Assembly (NCBI GenBank): GCA_016212845.1
Contig: JACRDR010000096.1
Span: 1-7,586, forward strand
Direction of reading: 5' to 3'
Source of the DNA: Elusimicrobiota bacterium
GTDB taxonomy: Bacteria; Elusimicrobiota; Elusimicrobia; UBA1565; JACRDR01
Length of the DNA: 7,586 nucleotides
The notes below the pieces were generated by a model that had not been told where the DNA came from, searched no databases, and saw only the letters and a program-made list of their open reading frames with translations. Shown piece by piece: positions 5,372-7,586 of the stretch (its first letter is position 1; each line of letters opens with the position of its first letter). A program made the translations under genes and the position numbers.

Positions 5372-5722
5372 ATGAAGCTGAAGAAGAAGGATACCGTCCT
5401 CGTGCTCTCCGGCCGGGACAAGGGCAAGCGCGGCGAAATCCTCGCCGTGTACGCCCCGAAGCCGAAGGCGAAGACGACCGAAGAATATCTCCCGGGCTAT
5501 CAGTCCCGCGTGCTCGTCGCCAAGGTCAACATGGTAACGAAGCACAATAAGCCCAAGCAGAACCAGCCCGGCGGCATCCAGAAGATGGAAGCCCCGATCT
5601 CGGCCTCCAAGGTCATGCTGGTCTGCCCGAAGTGTGATAAGCCGACGCGGCCGAAGCTGGACCGCCTCTCGACCGGCGAGCGCGTGCGCAAGTGCCGCGG
5701 TTGCGACGAGACCATCCTCTAG
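5372..5722 (+). CDS. rplX: 50S ribosomal protein L24, zinc-ribbon form
   Basis: L24 initiates 50S assembly and sits near the tunnel exit. The product has 116 residues, somewhat more than the usual 100-105. The KOW motif is at the N-terminus (KKKDTVLVLSGRDKGKRGEILAVY, 4-27). Next comes PKPKAKTTEEYLPGYQSR (29-46), where most bacterial L24 proteins have only a few residues before the VLVEGVNMV strand, here VLVAKVNMVTKHNKP (47-61). GGIQKMEAPISASKVMLV follows, then a zinc-ribbon-like end: CPKC at 85-88 and CRGC at 108-111, four Cys spaced as two CxxC pairs. Zinc-ligand and cysteine-free L24 versions both exist among bacteria, so this is the Cys version. GAGG at 5360-5363 is a good ribosome binding site. 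Two TAG stops follow in tandem (5720-5725). Confidence 0.97.
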   Translation: MKLKKKDTVLVLSGRDKGKRGEILAVYAPKPKAKTTEEYLPGYQSRVLVAKVNMVTKHNKPKQNQPGGIQKMEAPISASKVMLVCPKCDKPTRPKLDRLSTGERVRKCRGCDETIL

Positions 5723-5726
5723 TAGG
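5723..5726 (+). promoter_or_regulatory. Shine-Dalgarno-like TAGG before rplE
   Basis: TAGG, nine bases before the rplE ATG, is part of a second stop codon directly after the rplX stop. The layout GTAGG-N9-ATGG is repeated exactly before rpsH (G at 6647 to ATG at 6661), which supports the 5736 start. Confidence 0.45.
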
Positions 5727-5735
5727 TAACTGAAA

Positions 5736-6443
5736 ATGGCTGAAACCAAGGAAGATAAGTCCAAGGGCGCGCGCCAAAAGGCGCTGTCCGAAAAAGCGAA
5801 GCGCGAGGCGGACGCGAAGGCGATGCCCAAGTCGCAGGGCGAGTCCAAGCACGACGTGCCGCGGCTCAAGACCGTCTATCGCGAGAAGCTCGTCCCGGCG
5901 CTGCTCAAGGCGCTCGGTCTCGAGAACCCGATGCAGGCGCCCAGGCTGGTGAAGATCGTCCTCAACGTCGGCGTGTCCGACGCGAAGGACAACATCCAGA
6001 ACCTGGACGTCGCGCGCGACGAAGTCGCGCTCATCACCGGCCAGCTCCCGCAGGTGCGCCGGGCGAAGAAGTCGATCTCGAACTTCAAGCTCCGCCAGGG
6101 CATGCCGATCGGCCTGCGCGTCACGCTGCGCAACGACCGCATGTACGAGTTCTACGACCGGCTCGTCTCGGTCGCGATCCCGCGTATCCGCGACTTCCGC
6201 GGCCTCGAGCCGAACGGCTTCGACGGCCAAGGCAACTTCAACCTCGGTCTCCGCGAGCAGCACATCTTCACGGAGATCAGCATGGAGAAGTCGCCCCGAC
6301 CGCGCGGCATGAACATCACCTTCGTCACCAACGCCAAGAACGACGAGGCGGGCATGGCCCTCCTCACCGCGCTCGGCATGCCGTTCAAGAAGCGGGGCGA
6401 GAAGGGCGCCGCCCCCGTCCGGGCCGAGTCGATCGCGGCCTAA
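5736..6443 (+). CDS. rplE: 50S ribosomal protein L5 with charged N-terminal extension
   Basis: L5 binds 5S rRNA in the central protuberance and contacts S13 and P-site tRNA. The core starts near residue 41 (VPRLKTVYREKLVPALLKAL) and continues with MQAPRLVKIVLNVGVSDAKD (66-85), LITGQLPQVRRAKKSISNFKLRQGMPIGLRVTLR, MYEFYDRLVSVAIPRIRDFRGL and FDGQGNFNLGLREQHIFTEI. It ends with RGMNITFVTNAKNDEAGMALLTALGMPFKK near 219. Ahead of it are about 40 residues rich in Lys, Ala, Glu and Asp; after it is a short tail, KRGEKGAAPVRAESIAA. The total is 235 residues, against about 180 usually. An internal ATG at 5823 would still leave about 11 extra residues and a gap of about 100 bases after rplX, so the upstream ATG at 5736 is preferred. 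The codon pattern in the extension looks coding. The core identity is certain. Confidence 0.96.
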   Translation: MAETKEDKSKGARQKALSEKAKREADAKAMPKSQGESKHDVPRLKTVYREKLVPALLKALGLENPMQAPRLVKIVLNVGVSDAKDNIQNLDVARDEVALITGQLPQVRRAKKSISNFKLRQGMPIGLRVTLRNDRMYEFYDRLVSVAIPRIRDFRGLEPNGFDGQGNFNLGLREQHIFTEISMEKSPRPRGMNITFVTNAKNDEAGMALLTALGMPFKKRGEKGAAPVRAESIAA

Positions 6444-6445
6444 CA

Positions 6446-6457
6446 TAGGAATCCGAG
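6446..6457 (+). promoter_or_regulatory. Candidate ribosome binding region of rpsN
   Basis: The 21-base gap before rpsN is the longest in the window. It holds TAGGA (6446-6450, 14 bases from the ATG, rather far) and GAG (6455-6457, seven bases away). Either could pair with 16S rRNA. No hairpin or promoter is evident. Confidence 0.35.
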
Positions 6458-6464
6458 ACCAATC

Positions 6465-6650
6465 ATGGCCACTATCGCTTGGATCGCAAAGATGAAGAAG
6501 CCGCAGAAGTTCGCGACGCGCTACCGCAATCGCTGCCAGATCTGCGGCCGGCCGCGCGCGTACTACCGCGATTTCGGGCTCTGCCGGATCTGCTTCCGGA
6601 AGATGGCCCACCAGGGGCAGATCCCTGGCGTGAAGAAGTCCTCCTGGTAG
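6465..6650 (+). CDS. rpsN: 30S ribosomal protein S14, zinc-binding (type Z)
   Basis: S14 is a 30S head protein next to S3, S10 and S19. This is the short 61-residue zinc form, as in Bacillus or Thermus, rather than the about 100-residue cysteine-free E. coli form. The four Cys ligands are at 24, 27, 40 and 43 (CQIC and CRIC), with RPRAYYRDFGL between them. The family ending FRKMAHQGQIPGVKKSSW is intact. The N-terminal MATIAWIAKMKKPQKFATRY aligns with the usual MAKKALIEKQKRTPKF pattern, supporting the ATG at 6465. Type Z S14 is sometimes written rpsZ or rpsN1. Genomes may also hold a cysteine-free paralogue used in zinc starvation, which cannot be judged from this window. It stands between rplE and rpsH, the standard spc position. 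Confidence 0.97.
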   Translation: MATIAWIAKMKKPQKFATRYRNRCQICGRPRAYYRDFGLCRICFRKMAHQGQIPGVKKSSW

Positions 6651-6652
6651 GA
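6648..6652 (+). promoter_or_regulatory. Shine-Dalgarno-like site of rpsH
   Basis: TAGGA overlaps the rpsN TAG stop and lies eight bases before the rpsH ATG. The spacer ATTATAAA is A+T-rich against a G+C-rich background, which would keep the start site unstructured. Confidence 0.55.
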
Positions 6653-6660
6653 TTATAAAA

Positions 6661-7053
6661 ATGGATCCCATTGCCGACCTCCTGACGCGCATCCGGAACG
6701 CGAACGTGAAGATGAAGGATCGCGTCGACGTCCCCTACTCCAACCTCAAGATGGAAGTCGTCCGCATCTTGAAGGAAGAGGGCTTCATCGCCAACTACAA
6801 GTCGCTTTACAACGAGGGACGCCGCGGCTCGATCCGCGTGTTCCTGAAGTACTCTCCCGAAAAGGAGCTCGTGATCCGCGGCATCCAGCGCATCTCGAAG
6901 CCCGGCCTGCGGCAGTATCGCGGCTACCGGGAGATCCCCAAGGTTCGCGGCGCTTTCGGCGTCACGATCCTCTCCACGCCCCAGGGCGTCCTCACGGACA
7001 AGCAGGCGCGGGAGCGGAAGGTCGGCGGAGAGATCCTCTGCCAGGTTTGGTAA
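6661..7053 (+). CDS. rpsH: 30S ribosomal protein S8
   Basis: S8 is a primary binder of 16S rRNA helix 21 and organises the 30S platform. In E. coli it also represses the spc operon by binding near the rplE start; I cannot identify an equivalent mRNA site here by eye. The 130 residues match the family exactly. The N-terminal domain reads MDPIADLLTRIRNANVKMKD and DVPYSNLKMEVVRILKEEGFI. The central part has RVFLKYSPEKELVIRGIQRISKPGLRQYRGYREIPKV. The C-terminal rRNA-binding signature is FGVTILSTPQGVLTDKQARE (about 99-118), followed by VGGEILCQVW. The usual G[IL][AT]ILST core is kept as GVTILST. It starts ten bases after rpsN and ends six bases before rplF. Confidence 0.98.
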   Translation: MDPIADLLTRIRNANVKMKDRVDVPYSNLKMEVVRILKEEGFIANYKSLYNEGRRGSIRVFLKYSPEKELVIRGIQRISKPGLRQYRGYREIPKVRGAFGVTILSTPQGVLTDKQARERKVGGEILCQVW

Positions 7054-7059
7054 TTCGAC

Positions 7060-7586
7060 ATGTCTAGAATCGGAAAGATGCCGGTCGTCGTCCCGCAAGG
7101 CGTGCAGGTCACGGTCGCCGCGGGAAAGGTCACGGCCAAGGGCCCCAAGGGCCAACTCGAGCAGGGCCTCCCGGAAGGGATCAAGGCGGAGCTCAAGGAC
7201 GGCAAGGTCATCCTGACCTCCACGGGGGGGAAGGAACTCAGCGCGATGTACGGCATGTCGCGCGCGCGCGTCCACAACATCGTCGAGGGCGTGCAGCACG
7301 GCTTCACGAAGATTCTTGACGTCGTCGGTCTCGGCTTCAAGGCCGCGATCGCCGGCGAAAAGCTCACGCTGAACCTGGGTTTCTCGCACCCTGTCGATTT
7401 CTCCGTGCCGAAGGGCGTCGCCTGCACCGTCGATCCGAAGACGCAGGCGATCACGCTTACCGGCGCGGACAAGGATCTGGTCGGCCAGACGGCCGCCCGC
7501 ATCCGCCAGATCAAGCCCCCGGAGCCATATAAGGGAACGGGCATCCGCTATCGCGGCGAGCACATCGTCAAGAAGGCGGGCAAGAC
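7060..7586 (+). CDS. rplF: 50S ribosomal protein L6 (3' end outside window)
   Basis: L6 binds 23S rRNA helix 97 near the sarcin-ricin loop, at the factor-binding site. The frame opens with MSRIGKMPVVVPQGVQVTVA, the standard N-terminus, and stays open to the window end. It covers 175 complete codons plus two bases of the next, out of the usual 175-185. It contains two similar domains, as in the family: the first with GKVTAKGPKGQLEQ and the loop SAMYGMSRARVHNIVEGV, the second with VVGLGFKAAIAGEKLTLNLGFSHPVDFSVPKGV, DKDLVGQTAARIRQIKPPEP and YKGTGIRYRGEHIVKKAGK. The last motif is the usual near-C-terminal signature, so only a few residues should be missing. No clear Shine-Dalgarno sequence precedes the ATG, which lies six bases after the rpsH stop. 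A run of seven G at 7224-7230 lies within its coding sequence. Confidence 0.97.
   Translation, partial: MSRIGKMPVVVPQGVQVTVAAGKVTAKGPKGQLEQGLPEGIKAELKDGKVILTSTGGKELSAMYGMSRARVHNIVEGVQHGFTKILDVVGLGFKAAIAGEKLTLNLGFSHPVDFSVPKGVACTVDPKTQAITLTGADKDLVGQTAARIRQIKPPEPYKGTGIRYRGEHIVKKAGK

Noticed and set aside
6644..6662. ATTATAAAA before rpsH as a promoter -10 element
   Set aside because: It sits directly at the start codon, no -35 partner is evident at the right spacing, and it is explained as an A-rich translation start spacer.
6472..7563. Antisense reading frame of 363 codons opposite rpsN, rpsH and rplF
   Set aside because: It is a mirror of certain sense genes with Asp/Arg/Leu/Ala-rich composition typical of shadow frames, and shows no recognisable domain.
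1..7586. Mobile elements, CRISPR, RNA genes, riboswitches or a new gene system hidden in the cluster
   Set aside because: The genes abut or overlap, with no spacer over 21 bases. I saw no inserted gene, direct-repeat array, tRNA or terminator hairpin.

Overview
This window is an ordinary but complete-looking stretch of the bacterial S10-spc ribosomal protein cluster, all on the + strand. It holds sixteen genes in the classical order: rplC (5' end cut off by the window edge), rplD, rplW, rplB, rpsS, rplV, rpsC, rplP, rpmC, rpsQ, rplN, rplX, rplE, rpsN, rpsH and rplF (last few codons cut off). The gene order, the bacterial family sequences and the Shine-Dalgarno-like starts show a bacterial chromosome. 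The DNA is G+C-rich, with strong G/C preference at third codon positions. Long antisense reading frames are therefore common and are treated as shadows.

Layout: bases 1-4057 are the S10 part (L3, L4, L23, L2, S19, L22, S3). Bases 4068-5006 are L16, L29 and S17, which end the S10 part in E. coli. Bases 5003-7586 are the spc part (L14, L24, L5, S14, S8, L6). There is no gap, promoter or terminator between S10 and spc: the rpsQ stop overlaps the rplN start. The largest intergenic space in the window is 21 bases, so it all reads as one polycistronic unit. Its promoter (with S10/rpsJ) and its remaining genes (L18, S5, L30, L15 and so on) lie outside. Nothing mobile, no RNA gene, no repeat array and no non-ribosomal gene was seen.

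The products make both ribosomal subunits. L3, L4, L23, L2, L22, L16, L29, L14, L24, L5 and L6 build the peptidyl-transferase surroundings, the exit tunnel, the tunnel exit, the central protuberance and the subunit interface of the 50S. S19, S3, S17, S14 and S8 belong to the 30S. Tight overlaps or abutments at many junctions suggest translational coupling. A few genes (rpsS, rplP, rplE, rpsN, rpsH) have their own spacer and Shine-Dalgarno-like site.

Lineage is uncertain. From recollection of family sequences only, several lineage-type signatures (the L3 loop, the L22 hairpin, L5 EKSPRPRGMNITF, the 17-residue L24 insertion) suggest an uncultured G+C-rich member of a deep phylum such as Elusimicrobiota; this is a low-confidence guess. 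I see no undescribed system here. What deserves a second look is protein-level: a long acidic/Pro-Ala tail on S3, a charged N-terminal extension on L5, a charged tail on L3, an insertion plus zinc ribbon in L24, and unusual residues in the L2, L3, L4 and L22 loops that face the peptidyl-transferase centre and exit tunnel.
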